Of a stretch of DNA of 64,000 nt, positions 45,620-54,900 are shown in pieces. Position 1 is the stretch's first letter. Every line of letters starts with the position of its first letter. A model generated the notes under the pieces. The model saw only the letters and a program-made list of their open reading frames with translations, did no database searches and had not been told where the DNA came from. The stretch lies in the NCBI RefSeq assembly GCF_003391395.1, contig NZ_CP024190.1, forward strand, positions 3,224,001-3,288,000, read 5' to 3'. Source of the DNA: Mycobacterium marinum (GTDB lineage Bacteria; Actinomycetota; Actinomycetes; Mycobacteriales; Mycobacteriaceae). A program made the translations under genes and the position numbers.

Positions 45620-45916
45620 ATGGCGACGAGGAAACGGCACAGTCCGGAGCAGATTGTGCGCAAGCTGATGACCGCGGACCGGCTGTTGGCCGAGGGCAAG
45701 GACACCGCGGCGGTCTGCCGCGAGCTGGGGGTCTCTGAGGCTACCTACCACCGGTGGCGCAACCAGTTCGGCGGCCTGAAGGCCGAGGACGCTAAACGGC
45801 TCAAGAACCTCGAACGCGAGAACGCCGCACTCAAAAGGTTGTTGGCCGATGCCGAGTTGGAGAAGGACGCGCTGCGGGAGATCGCCCGGGACGCTCCTAT
45901 AGATGTCAAGTGCTGA
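45620..45916 (+). pseudogene. IS3 element b orfA, cut by IS110
   Basis: This encodes the helix-turn-helix subunit MATRKRHSPEQIVRKLMTAD, with the leucine-zipper-like KRLKNLERENAALKRLLADAELEK. It reads through the IS110 boundary at about 45890 and ends PIDVKC. The normal ending (ARGNF) lies at the other side of the IS110 element near 47206-47216. Confidence 0.87.
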
Positions 45917-46967
45917 GTTGGGCGTAGTCGGCGCGTAGTGCGTCGAAGATTTCGCGGGCCAGGTAGCGCTTCTGGCAGCGAATGATTTCGGGCATGGACA
46001 GGCCCTCGGTGGTGCGGCGGTCGGCGTAGGCGCGGCTGCGGGGGTCGTAGCGCAGCCGGACGACTGTGGCGATGTGTAGGGCGCTGTTGGCGGCCCGGTC
46101 GCCGCCGCGGTGCAGTCGGTGTCGGTGGGTTTTGCCCGAGGATGCAGGGATGGGGGCGACCCCGCAGAGGTGGGCGAAGGCGGCTTCGCTGCGTAGCCGG
46201 TCTGGGTTATCGCCAATGGTGATCAGCAGTGCGGAGACGGTGTCTGGACCGAGCCCGAATACGGCACTAGTGGCGGGTGCTGCAGCTTGGGTCAGGTCAT
46301 TGAGTTGCATTCGCAGAGTCCGTGTTTCGGTATTGAGGTGTTGAGCGCGCAGAGCCATCGAACGTAAGGCGTGTTTAGCTGCCTGGACGGGGTCGGCGAG
46401 TTTGGTCAGGTCGGGACGCAGGTGTGCGCAAGCGGTAACAAGCTGCGCGGAGGTTAGGGAACGCAGCTGGGTGCGTAGCGGCTCGGGAGCGGTGATGACG
46501 AGCGAGCGCAGGGTGTTGAGGGTGGCGGTGCGGGCCTGGACCGCTCCGTTGCGGGTAACGCGGAGCATTCGGATGGCTTCGATCGGGCCGTCGGCCAGTT
46601 TCGGGGCGCCGCTTGCTTTGCCTGCCAATACCGTTCGTGCAGCGGCTTCGGCATCGATCGGATCGCTTTTGCCCCGTTGGCGGCGGATACGCCGGTCAGG
46701 GCGCGGAACTTCGAGCACGTCGATGCCTTGATCGTGCAGGTAGCGGGCCAGCCCCGCCCCGTAGGCCCCGGTTCCTTCGACACCGACACCGACTAGGCCA
46801 AGTTTTCCCTTGCTGCGCATCCATGTCAGCATCGAGGCGTAACCGGCTGGTGTGGTGGGGAATTCGGCATCGGCAATCAGCCGGCCGTTGACGTCGATGA
46901 CCGCGGCGTGATCGGTTGCCGTATGGGTGTCGACGCCGCCGATGATGGATCGTTTGTTGCGCGTCAT
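45906..46967 (-). CDS. IS110-family transposase (DEDD recombinase)
   Basis: This protein of 353 residues has an N-terminal RuvC-like DEDD domain (IIGGVDTHTATDHAAVIDVNG, VEGTGAYGAGLARYL, RGKSDPIDAEAAART). The C-terminal transposase-20 domain contains the Ser nucleophile region (FAHLCGVAPIPASSGKTHRHRLHRGG). It appears intact from ATG 46967 and could be active. Such enzymes use a structured bridge RNA to choose donor and target. Confidence 0.94.
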   Translation of the reverse strand: MTRNKRSIIGGVDTHTATDHAAVIDVNGRLIADAEFPTTPAGYASMLTWMRSKGKLGLVGVGVEGTGAYGAGLARYLHDQGIDVLEVPRPDRRIRRQRGKSDPIDAEAAARTVLAGKASGAPKLADGPIEAIRMLRVTRNGAVQARTATLNTLRSLVITAPEPLRTQLRSLTSAQLVTACAHLRPDLTKLADPVQAAKHALRSMALRAQHLNTETRTLRMQLNDLTQAAAPATSAVFGLGPDTVSALLITIGDNPDRLRSEAAFAHLCGVAPIPASSGKTHRHRLHRGGDRAANSALHIATVVRLRYDPRSRAYADRRTTEGLSMPEIIRCQKRYLAREIFDALRADYAQLST

Positions 46968-47205
46968 CTCAGGCCCGGTTCCTTTCCTTGGCCGGGCGCC
47001 GTGCGCAGAGGGTGGACAGGCCAGTGATGGGCCGTCGGGTGAAGCACGCTCCTATCAGGTCACACCCTTCGCGCCGAAGCCCGAGTTCTCTGTGTGGTCG
47101 GGCGCCGGCCCCGCAGGCTCGACAGGTCCAAAGAAAGGCACCACGATCAGCCAGGAAATTTCGGGGTCACAACCTCGGAGCCAGCGTCCAGAAACCATCA
47201 TCACT
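46968..47205 (-). ncRNA. Candidate IS110 bridge RNA region
   Basis: This is the non-coding left end of the IS110 element. It contains ACGCTCCTAT at 47046-47055, a ten-base match to the opposite element terminus (45891-45900), as expected for a donor-binding guide. GC-rich inverted segments around GGCCGGGCGCC (46990s and 47100s) could form loops. Transcription, structure and exact ends are inferred from the family only. Confidence 0.5.
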
Positions 47206-48053
47206 GGAAACTTCTAAGCCCGGAGCGCCGGCGGGCGGCTGTTCGTCATCTCCAGCGCGTGCTGGCGGTCAGCGAGCGGTTTGCCTGCCGCGTCACCGGG
47301 CAGCACCGCGCCACCCAACGCCACGAACCGGTTGCGGGCACGCCGGCCGATCCGGACGCCGCTCTGAGGGAGTGGCTACGCGACTACGCCAACAAGCATC
47401 CTCGTCGCGGGTTCCGACCGGCCTACCACGATGCCCGCGGCGAAGGCTGGGAAGTGAACCATAAGAAGGTGCAACGGCTTTGGCGTGAGGAAGGACTGCG
47501 GGTCCCGCAGCGCCGCAAGCGCAAACGGCACGGCACCTCCACCGCCCCGCCAGAGGTAGTCGCCGATGCACCCGATCGGGTGTGGGCGGTGGACTTCCAG
47601 TTCGACGTGACCACCGATGGGCGGCCGATCAAGATCGTGTCGATCATCGACGAGCACACCCGCGAATGCCTCGGCGGTATGGTCGAGCGCAGCATCACCG
47701 GTGATCACCTCACCGAGGAGTTGGGCCGCATAGCCGCCGGGCGCGGGGCCTTACCCGCGGTGCTGCGGTGTGACAACGGACCCGAATTGGCTTGCAGCGC
47801 AATGGCAGACTGGGCCGAGGGCCAGGTCGGACTCCACTTCATCCCGCCCGGCGAGCCGTGGCGCAACGGCTATGTCGAGTCGTTCAACTCCCGCATCCGC
47901 GACGAGTGCCTCAACATCAATAGCTTCTGGTCGCTGGCCCAGGCCCGTGTCGTCATCGGCGACTGGAAGCACGAGTACAACCATCATCGGCGGCATTCAT
48001 CGCTGGGCTACCTACCGCCTGCCCGCTATGCTGCCGCCTGTACCCACCGATGA
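47205..48053 (+). CDS. IS3 element b orfB (rve-domain transposase)
   Basis: The catalytic part, KLLSPERRRAAVRHLQRVLA through the end, is intact. It has an integrase core with VWAVDFQFDVTTDGRPIK (D), LRCDNGPELA (D) and YVESFNSRIRDECLN (E). Normally it is made by frameshift from orfA, but IS110 now separates them. The frame is open back to 47094 within IS110, so any product would start from a fortuitous codon. Confidence 0.85.
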   Translation, partial: WKLLSPERRRAAVRHLQRVLAVSERFACRVTGQHRATQRHEPVAGTPADPDAALREWLRDYANKHPRRGFRPAYHDARGEGWEVNHKKVQRLWREEGLRVPQRRKRKRHGTSTAPPEVVADAPDRVWAVDFQFDVTTDGRPIKIVSIIDEHTRECLGGMVERSITGDHLTEELGRIAAGRGALPAVLRCDNGPELACSAMADWAEGQVGLHFIPPGEPWRNGYVESFNSRIRDECLNINSFWSLAQARVVIGDWKHEYNHHRRHSSLGYLPPARYAAACTHR

Positions 48054-48096
48054 ATGACTCTCGTTCGCCGCGGACCAGTTCACGGGGTCCGGCCAG

Positions 48097-48323
48097 TTCG
48101 CCCGCCGATCGGGTCGGTCGGTGACGCCTACGACAACGCCCTGATGGAGTGCGTGATCGGCCTCTACAAGACCGAATGCATCTGCACCACCGTCTTCCAC
48201 GATGGGCCCTACAGGATCATCGCCGAGGTCGAGTACGCCACCGCCGGCTGGGTCGATTAGTACAACAACAGACGCCTGCACAGTAGCCTCAACTACGTCT
48301 CGCCCGTCCAATACGAAGCAGAC
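48097..48323 (+). pseudogene. IS3 element a orfB, middle fragment
   Basis: This continues the DDE domain as RPPIGSVGDAYDNALMECVI then GLYKTECICTTVFH. It has a premature TAG at 48258 in WVD-stop-YNNRRLHSSL where Trp is usual, then runs to SPVQYEAD. Element c interrupts it at 48324. Confidence 0.85.
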
Positions 48324-48352
48324 GGGTCTGCTGCACAGATAGGTGACAGCGG

Positions 48353-49231
48353 TTAGGCCGCCTGTTCGGCGGTCTGGGTCATGATGGTCTCGAATTCGAT
48401 GGGCGTCAATCGGCCGAGTGCTGTCTGACGGCGACGACGATGGTAGGTGCGTTCGATCCAGGTGATGATCGCGATCCTCAGCTGTTCGCGGGTGTCCCAG
48501 GTTCGGCGGTTCAGGACGTTTTTCTGCAGCAGCGAGAAGAAGGACTCCATGGCGGCGTTGTCGCCGGCCGAGCCTACTTGGCCCATCGAGGCAAGCATGC
48601 GGTGACGAAACAGGCTCTGCTGCAACTTCCTTGACCGAAATTGACTACCGCGGTCGCTGTGTAGCACACAGCCGGCCACCTTCGCGGCGCGGCGAGCAAC
48701 CGCGGAATCGAGTGCGGCAACAGCGATGGAGGATTCCATCCGCTCAGCCATCGAATAGCCGACGATGCGGTTGGACCACACGTCCTTGATCGCGCACAGG
48801 TAGAGCTTGCCTTCCCGGGTCGGGTGCTCGGTGATGTCGGACAGCCACAGCTGGTTGGGGCCCGCGGCGGTGAAGTCCCGGCGCACGAGATCGTCATGCG
48901 TCGGAGCCCCCACTTTGGCCTTCTTCCCGCGTTTCTTCTTGCCGAAGACGCTGAACCAGCCGTTGGCGCTGCAGATCCGCCACACCGTGCGCTCCGCTAC
49001 ACAGAACCCGGCGGCCTTGGCTTCATCGGCCAGAAACCGGTAGCCGAATTCCGGGTCGTCGCGGTGGGCGTCGAACAGGGCGTTGGCCAGATGCGCCCGG
49101 TTCCACTCGGTGTCGGTCACGGGTTGGTCGAGCCAGCGGTAGTAGGGCGCGCGAGCGATGTTGAGGACCCGGCACGTCACCGTGACGGGGATACCGTCGG
49201 CGGCCAACTCACGGACGAGCGGGTAGATCAT
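48353..49231 (-). CDS. IS3 element c orfB transposase
   Basis: This integrase-core protein of 292 residues is intact: LWLSDITEHPTREGKLYLC (D), CVLHSDRGSQFRSRK (D) and NAAMESFFSLLQKNVLNRR (E). Its ATG overlaps the orfA stop (ATGA) next to an A-rich slip site (GGGAAAATGA), so a frameshift fusion or coupling is possible. The element looks complete. Confidence 0.93.
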   Translation of the reverse strand: MIYPLVRELAADGIPVTVTCRVLNIARAPYYRWLDQPVTDTEWNRAHLANALFDAHRDDPEFGYRFLADEAKAAGFCVAERTVWRICSANGWFSVFGKKKRGKKAKVGAPTHDDLVRRDFTAAGPNQLWLSDITEHPTREGKLYLCAIKDVWSNRIVGYSMAERMESSIAVAALDSAVARRAAKVAGCVLHSDRGSQFRSRKLQQSLFRHRMLASMGQVGSAGDNAAMESFFSLLQKNVLNRRTWDTREQLRIAIITWIERTYHRRRRQTALGRLTPIEFETIMTQTAEQAA

Positions 49232-49521
49232 TTTCCCGGAAGATGCGCCTGCGAGAGATAGGCCGCCGCCCGGCGCAGCACTTCATTTTCCTGCTCTAGC
49301 AAACGAATTCGCTTACGCGCTTCCCGCAGTTCGGCTGATTCGCTGGTGGTCGTCCCGGCCCGCTTACCGTCGTCGACATCGGCCTTCTTCAGCCACCCGT
49401 ACAGCGTCGTGTAGTGGATCCCGAAATCCGAGGCAATCTGCTCCAACGGAACCTCGGGATCACGGTTGCGGGCGACCCGGACAACGTCGTCGCGGAACTC
49501 CTGAGGGTACGGCTTAGACAC
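49228..49521 (-). CDS. IS3 element c orfA
   Basis: The helix-turn-helix subunit begins VSKPYPQEFRDDVVRVARNR, with recognition helix EQIASDFGIHYTTLYGWLK and a coiled coil (LREARKRIRLLEQENEVLRR). The GTG near 49521 is the likely start, as the frame upstream to 49572 runs into the terminal repeat. It ends at the orfB start. Confidence 0.9.
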   Translation of the reverse strand: MSKPYPQEFRDDVVRVARNRDPEVPLEQIASDFGIHYTTLYGWLKKADVDDGKRAGTTTSESAELREARKRIRLLEQENEVLRRAAAYLSQAHLPGK

Positions 49522-49591
49522 AGTGACATCCTTCCAGCCCAGCCCCGCAGGACTAGACACATCAGATGTCACCTATTCATGCAGCAGACCC

Positions 49592-49658
49592 GACCACTAC
49601 GCGGCCCTCAACCAAGAGCCGCAACGCATATGAGAGCGGCAAAGAACCAGGGGCGCTT
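49592..49658 (+). pseudogene. IS3 element a, C-terminal end of orfB and right end
   Basis: The first bases encode DHYAALNQEPQRI-stop, the C-terminus of element a's orfB. About 30 bp of terminal sequence ending near CGCTTCA follow. This fixes the right limit of element a at about 49658. Confidence 0.75.
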
Positions 49659-49694
49659 CAGTTTCAGAAGACGGCCGAAGGTGACCTAAGTCAG
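49659..49694. mobile_element. Solo end of an IS1634-type element
   Basis: These 36 bp match 63041-63076, the right end of the IS1634-type element, with one mismatch (CAGTTTCAG versus CAGTTTCAA at the start; both end CCTAAGTCAG). It is a stranded terminus without a transposase, next to the NRPS 3' end. Confidence 0.8.
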
Positions 49695-49916
49695 GGCGTT
49701 GGACCTAGATCGGCATCCGCCGCTTGACGGTGGCATAGGAGATCGGCCGGACCCTGATCTCGGTGAGCACTCGTTCGGTGTCGATCATGGTGTTGGGCCC
49801 AATGATCCGCGCCATCACGAAACACGTTGTCGCTATAGATGGTTGAGCCGAACCCTAGGATCCGGTAAGACGCGCACAGGCCGTTTCGCAGATGTCTTCT
49901 TTGGATGACTTGTGTG
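49695..49916. other. Spacer between IS remnants and the NRPS stop
   Basis: No supported gene is present. A short minus-strand frame (stop at 49705, MIDTERVLTEIRVRPISYAT and a few more residues) reads like a protein C-terminus, but I cannot place it. Confidence 0.35.
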
Positions 49917-51821
49917 TCATTGGAGGAAGTTTTTGAGGTGGTTGGTGTAGGTGGGGGTGTGGTTGGGGTGGAGGAGTTGGTGGTGTGTGCTGTTGGTTGA
50001 GTGGGTTGTGGTGGGGCCGGTGAGGTGTGGTTGCCAGGCGTGGAGGAGGTATGCGGCTTTGGTGTGGGTGCTTTCGTAGGGGGGGTGGTTGGGGGGTGGG
50101 GTGTGTTCGGCGGCGATGAGCAGGGTGGGGCCGGTGTAGGTGTGGGGTTGGTGGTGTTGGTAGAGGGTGATGTTGTTGTTGTGGTTGGTGGTGAGGTGGT
50201 GTAGCTGGTCGTCGGGGATGGTGGTGTGGTGGTGGCCGAGCAGTGTTTGCAGGGTTTGGTGGTCGTTGCGGGGGGTGGTTGTTGGGTTGGTGTTGGTGTC
50301 GAGGGTGGGTAGTGAGTCGAGCAGGATGAGTCGGGTGTCGGTGTGGCCGCGGTGGTGTAGTTCGATGGCGATTTGGTGGGCGAGGACGCCGCCGAAGGAC
50401 CAGCCGAGGAGGTAGTAGGGGCCGGTGGGGTGGGTGTTTTGGATGCGGGTGGCGTAGTTGTGGGCCATGGCTTGGAGGGTGTGGGGTGGGGTTTCGTCGG
50501 CGTTGAGGGTTTGGTTGATGCCGATGAGGGGGTTGGTGAGGTGGGTGGCGAGGGTTTGGTAGGGCCAGCTGATGCCGCTGGTGGCGTGGATGCAGAACAG
50601 GGGTGTGCCGGTGCCGGTGCGCAGGGTTTGGATGGGGGGGATGGTGGCGGGTTGGGCTTGGGTGTCGATTCGGTGGGCGAGGGTGGTGATGGTGGGGGTG
50701 TCGAAGATGTCGGCGACGTGGAGGTCGGTGTGCAGGGTGGTGTTGGCGGCGGCGATCAAACGCATCGCCGACAGGGAATCTCCGCCGAGCTCGAAGAACG
50801 AGTCGGCGGCGCTGACCCCGTCCACACCGAGGATCTGGGCATAGAGGCTGGCCAGCACTTCTTCCACCGGCCCCTGCGGCGCCACATAAGCCTGCGCGCT
50901 GGTGGTGGTGTAGTCGGGGGCGGGCAGGGCACGGCGGTCGAGTTTGCCGTTGACCGTTAGTGGTAGTTCGTCGATCTCGATGAAGGCGGCCGGAACCATA
51001 TACGCCGGCAACACCTGGCCCAGCGAGGCGCGGATGTCGGTGGTGTCGAGCCCGGTCCCGCTGGTGGTGGTGTAGTAGGCCACCAAGCGGGGTTGGCCGG
51101 TGTCTTCGCGGGCGATCACCACCGCGTGCTCTACCCCGTCGAGGGCGGCCAGGGCGGCGGTGACTTCGCCGCATTCGATGCGGTAGCCACGGATTTTGAC
51201 TTGTTCATCAGCGCGGCCCAAATACTGCAGTTGCCCGTCGGGGCCCCAACACACCAGATCACCGGTGCGATACATCCGCGACCCGCCCGCCCCGAACGGA
51301 CACGCCACAAACCGGGCCGCACTCAACCCACCCCGACGCCAATACCCCACACCCACCCCAGCACCGGCAACATACAACTCACCCACGGTCCCGGGAGGCA
51401 CCGGGCGCAGCCAACTGTCGAGGACAAACAGTGCGGCCCCGGGTACCGGGGCGCCGATGGGCACCACGGTCTCGCCGGCGTGCAGGGGGTTGCTGGTGGT
51501 GGCGTAGATGGTGGTTTCGGTGGGGCCGTAGGCGTTGAGCAGGGCGCGTCCCGGCGCCCACTGATCGACCAGCTTTGCTGGGCAGGCCTCGGCTGCGACG
51601 ATCACCGTGGCGGTATCGAGGGTTTGTGGTGAGAGCTGGGCGAGTGCGGAAGGGGTGTGACTGAGCACGCTGACGTGTTCGGTGGCCAGGAGGTGGTGCA
51701 GGTCGTGGGGTGAGGTGATGACGTCCTCGGGGATGACGACCAGGCGGGCTCCGCGCAGCAGGGCTCCGAAGATTTCCCAGACGGAGACGTCGAAGGCGTA
51801 GGAGTGCCATTGCGACCACAC
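49917..51821 (-). CDS. NRPS third fragment: A3 C-terminal part, T3, thioesterase
   Basis: This open frame of 634 residues starts at GTG 51821 inside the adenylation domain (MWSQWHSYAFDVSVWEIFGA). It holds NAYGPTETTIYATT, TGDLVCWGPDGQLQYLGR and NGKLDRRALP (A3 motifs). The carrier site DSFFELGGDSLSAMRL and a C-terminal thioesterase with GWSFGG (GxSxG) and a His/Thr/Asn-rich tail follow. The thioesterase would release the finished peptide by hydrolysis or cyclisation. The start is an artefact of the frameshift near 51820. Confidence 0.87.
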   Translation of the reverse strand: MWSQWHSYAFDVSVWEIFGALLRGARLVVIPEDVITSPHDLHHLLATEHVSVLSHTPSALAQLSPQTLDTATVIVAAEACPAKLVDQWAPGRALLNAYGPTETTIYATTSNPLHAGETVVPIGAPVPGAALFVLDSWLRPVPPGTVGELYVAGAGVGVGYWRRGGLSAARFVACPFGAGGSRMYRTGDLVCWGPDGQLQYLGRADEQVKIRGYRIECGEVTAALAALDGVEHAVVIAREDTGQPRLVAYYTTTSGTGLDTTDIRASLGQVLPAYMVPAAFIEIDELPLTVNGKLDRRALPAPDYTTTSAQAYVAPQGPVEEVLASLYAQILGVDGVSAADSFFELGGDSLSAMRLIAAANTTLHTDLHVADIFDTPTITTLAHRIDTQAQPATIPPIQTLRTGTGTPLFCIHATSGISWPYQTLATHLTNPLIGINQTLNADETPPHTLQAMAHNYATRIQNTHPTGPYYLLGWSFGGVLAHQIAIELHHRGHTDTRLILLDSLPTLDTNTNPTTTPRNDHQTLQTLLGHHHTTIPDDQLHHLTTNHNNNITLYQHHQPHTYTGPTLLIAAEHTPPPNHPPYESTHTKAAYLLHAWQPHLTGPTTTHSTNSTHHQLLHPNHTPTYTNHLKNFLQ

Positions 51822-51924
51822 CCGTCGGCGGGGATGTCGAGATCGAGTTGGGTGGTCAGGGTGGTGGCGTTGTGGTGGGTGATGGCTACGCCTTTGGGGG
51901 TTCCGGTGGTGCCGGAGGTGTAGA

Positions 51925-54900
51925 TCAGATACGCCAGGTCATGGGGGTCGGGCGGGGGTAGCGGGGTGGTGGGGTGGTCATCGAGGTGGTGAGGGTGTCG
52001 AGAGTGATCACCGGAACACCACTGGCAGCGGTGCTGGTGCTGGTGCTGGTGGGGAGGTGTTGGGCGAGTTCGGTGGTGGTCAACACGGCGGCGGGGGTGG
52101 TGTCGGTGAGCATGAACGCGATACGCGTGGGGGGGTGGTGGGGGTCGATGGGGAGGTAGGCGGCCCCGGTTTTGAGGACGGCCAGGATCGCCAGGATGGC
52201 GTGGTCGCTACGCGGTAGCAGCAGCGCGACGACCGCACCCGCTCGAGCCCCGTAGGTGGTGGTGAGGTGGTGGGCGAGTTGGGTGCTGGCGGTATCGAGG
52301 TCGTGGTAGGTCCAGGTGCGGTCCTCGAACGTCAGGGCCGGGGCGTGGGGGTGAGCGACCACCACGCTGGCGAAGGCGGCCGGGATCGAGATCGCCGCCG
52401 TGGTGGCGGGAGTGTGCAGGGTGGGGTGGTTGCCCCAGGTGCGTAGTTGGGTGTGTTCGGTGTCGGTGAGGAGGTCGAGGTGGTGCAGGGGCTGATCGGG
52501 GTGGGTGGTGAAGGCGTGCAGGGTGTGGTGCAGGCGGGTGGCCAGGGTGTTGATGGTGGTGGGGTCATAGACGTCGGTGCGGTATTCGATGGTGCCGGTC
52601 AGGGCCGGCGCTGTGTCGGGGCTGGTGGCGTGTTCGCCCAGGGAGATGACCAGGTCCATGCGGGCGGTGTGGGTGCTGACCGGGTAGGGACTGATCCGGG
52701 CCTCACCCAGGGCCAGAGGGGTGTCGTGTTGGGTCCAGGGGTGGTTTTGGAAGGCGAGCATGACCTGGATGAGGGGGTGGTGGGTGCGGGAGCGGGTGGG
52801 GTTGAGGTGTTCGACCAGCAGTTCGAAGGGCACGTGTTGGTGTTCGAACGCGGCCAGGCTGTCCTCGCGGATGTGGGCCAGCAGGTCGGTGGGAGTGTGG
52901 TGGCCGTGGGTGTGGGTGCGTAGCACCAGGGTGTTGACGAAAAACCCGATCAACTCATCGAGGTGGGGGTGGGTGCGTGCGGCGATCGGGACACCGATGG
53001 CCACATCGTCGGTGTCGGCGAGGGTGGCCAGGACCACGGTCAGGGCGGCGTGGATGACCATGAAGACCGAGACGTGGTGGGTGTGGGCCAGGGTGTGGAT
53101 CGCGGTGGTTAGTTCGGGGGGCCAGCTGAATTGGTGGCTGGCGCCGCGGTAGTCGGCGATCGGGGGGTAGGGGCGGTCGGTGGGCAGGGCCAAGTGTTCA
53201 GGGAGTCCAGCCAGGGTGTGGCGCCAGTAGGCCAGGTCGGTGGCCAACAGACTGGCCGGGTCGTGGGGGTCGCCGAGGAGTTGGTGATGCCACAGGCTGT
53301 AGTCGGCGTAGTGCACCGGCAACGGCACCCACACCGGCGGGTGCCCGGCGGTGCGGGCGGTGTAGGCGGTGTCCAGATCACGGGCGAGCGGGCCCAGCGA
53401 CCAGCCGTCGGCGGCGATGTGATGAATCAGCAACACCAGCACGTGCTGGTCGGGCCCGGTGTGCAAGACGGTGGCGCGGATCGGGATCTCGGCGGCCAGA
53501 TCGAAACGGTAGCTGGCGGCTTCGTCGATAGCGGTGCGCAGGTGTTGGGGTGTCCAACCCTGGGCATCCACCACCTGCCAGAAGATTTCGGCCTGGTCGG
53601 GGGGCAGGATGTCTTGGTAGCCGGTGCCGTCGATGCTGGGAAAGCGGGTGCGCAGGGTTTCGTGGCGGGTGATCACATCGTCGAGTGCGGCCCCGAGTGC
53701 CTCGGTGTCCAGCGGCCCGTCCAGATCCAGGACCACCGGGATGTTGTAGACCGCCGACGGGCCTTGAAGCTGCTCAAGAAACCACAATCGGGACTGGGCA
53801 AACGACAACGGCACCAACGCCGGACGCTCACCGGCGACCAACGGCAGCTGAGCGACCGGGTCGGCCCCGACACGGTGTGCTAACCCGGTGATGGTCGGGG
53901 TATCGAACACATCAGCAACCCGCAGACCGGTGTGCAGGGTGGTGTTGGCGGCGGCGACCAAACGCATCGCTGAGAGCGAATCCCCACCCAGATCAAAGAA
54001 AGAGTCGGCGGCGCTGACCCCGTCCACACCGAGGATCTGGGCATAGAGGCTGGCCAGCACTTCTTCCACCGGCCCCTGCGGCGCCACATAAGCCTGCGCG
54101 CTGGTGGTGGTGTAGTCGGGGGCGGGCAGGGCACGGCGGTCGAGTTTGCCGTTGACCGTCAACGGCAACGCGTCGATCACCACGAACGCGGCCGGAACCA
54201 TATACGCCGGCAGGACTTCACTTAACCGGTCACGCAGCCACGCCGTATCGATCCCACCGCCACCGGTGGTGGTGGTGGTGTAGTAGGCGACCAAGCGGGG
54301 TTGGCCGGGGGCGTCGGTACGGGCGATCACCACCGCCTGCTCCACCCCATCGAGTGCAGCCAGAGCAGCGGCGACTTCTCCACATTCGATGCGGTAACCA
54401 CGGATCTTGACTTGCTCATCAGCGCGGCCCAAATACTGCAGTTGCCCATCAGGACCCCAACACACCAGATCACCGGTGCGATACATCCGCGACCCGGCCG
54501 CCCCGAACGGACACGCCACAAACCGGGCCGCACTCAACCCACCCCGACGCCAATACCCCACACCCACCCCAGCACCGGCCACATACAACTCACCCACAGT
54601 CCCGGGTGGGACCGGGCGCAGCGAACTGTCGAGGACAAACAGTGCGGCCCCGGGTACCGGGGCGCCGATGGGTACTGGGTTGGTGTCGGGTTGTAGGGGG
54701 TTGCTGGTGGTGGCGTAGATGGTGGTTTCGGTGGGGCCGTAGGCGTTGAGCAGGGCGCGTCCCGGCGCCCACTGATCGACCAGCTTTGCTGGGCAGGCCT
54801 CGGCTGCGACGATCACCGTCTCTACATCCAAAGTCGTCGGCGCTAACATCGCCAATGCTGAGGGGGTTTGGCTGAGCACGCTGACGTGTTCGGTGGCCAG

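Larger units (their letters stand above)
45891..47205 (-). mobile_element. IS110-family insertion sequence inside element b
   Basis: The boundaries are inferred from the broken orfA: ATCGCCCGGG before 45891 and GGAAACTTCTAA from 47206. There are no terminal inverted repeats, as expected for IS110. The transposase stop is 15 bp from the right end (45891). About 238 bp of non-coding sequence precede its start, the layout of IS110-group elements with a bridge RNA. Confidence 0.88.
45539..48096 (+). mobile_element. IS3-family element b inserted in element a
   Basis: The ends are CTGGCCTGACCCCG (left) and, in reverse, CTGGCCGGACCCCG (right). Removing 45539-48096 and one copy of the flanking TT restores GAAGGC-CTT-CGCCCG and rejoins element a's orfB in frame. 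Inside are an orfA/orfB pair interrupted by an IS110 element. Confidence 0.85.
48324..49591 (-). mobile_element. IS3-family element c (1268 bp) with GAC target duplication
   Basis: About 25-bp inverted repeats occur: GGGTCTGCTGCACAGATAGG at 48324 and, in reverse at 49591, GGGTCTGCTGCATGAATAGG, both continuing TGACA. GAC flanks both sides. Excision restores element a's reading SPVQYEADHYAALNQEPQRI-stop, proving the order of insertion. Confidence 0.93.

Noticed and set aside
49699..49908. Plus-strand 69-codon frame before the NRPS stop
   Set aside because: It has no recognisable domain, start site or coding pattern and lies within IS and NRPS flank debris.
49855..51174. Long minus-strand Arg/Pro/His-rich frame
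   Set aside because: It is the out-of-frame reading of the NRPS 3' third; the real frame has A, T and thioesterase motifs.
52447..53883. Plus-strand Gly/Val-rich frames across the NRPS
   Set aside because: They are complements of His/Thr/Pro-rich NRPS coding; they recur wherever the module is duplicated.
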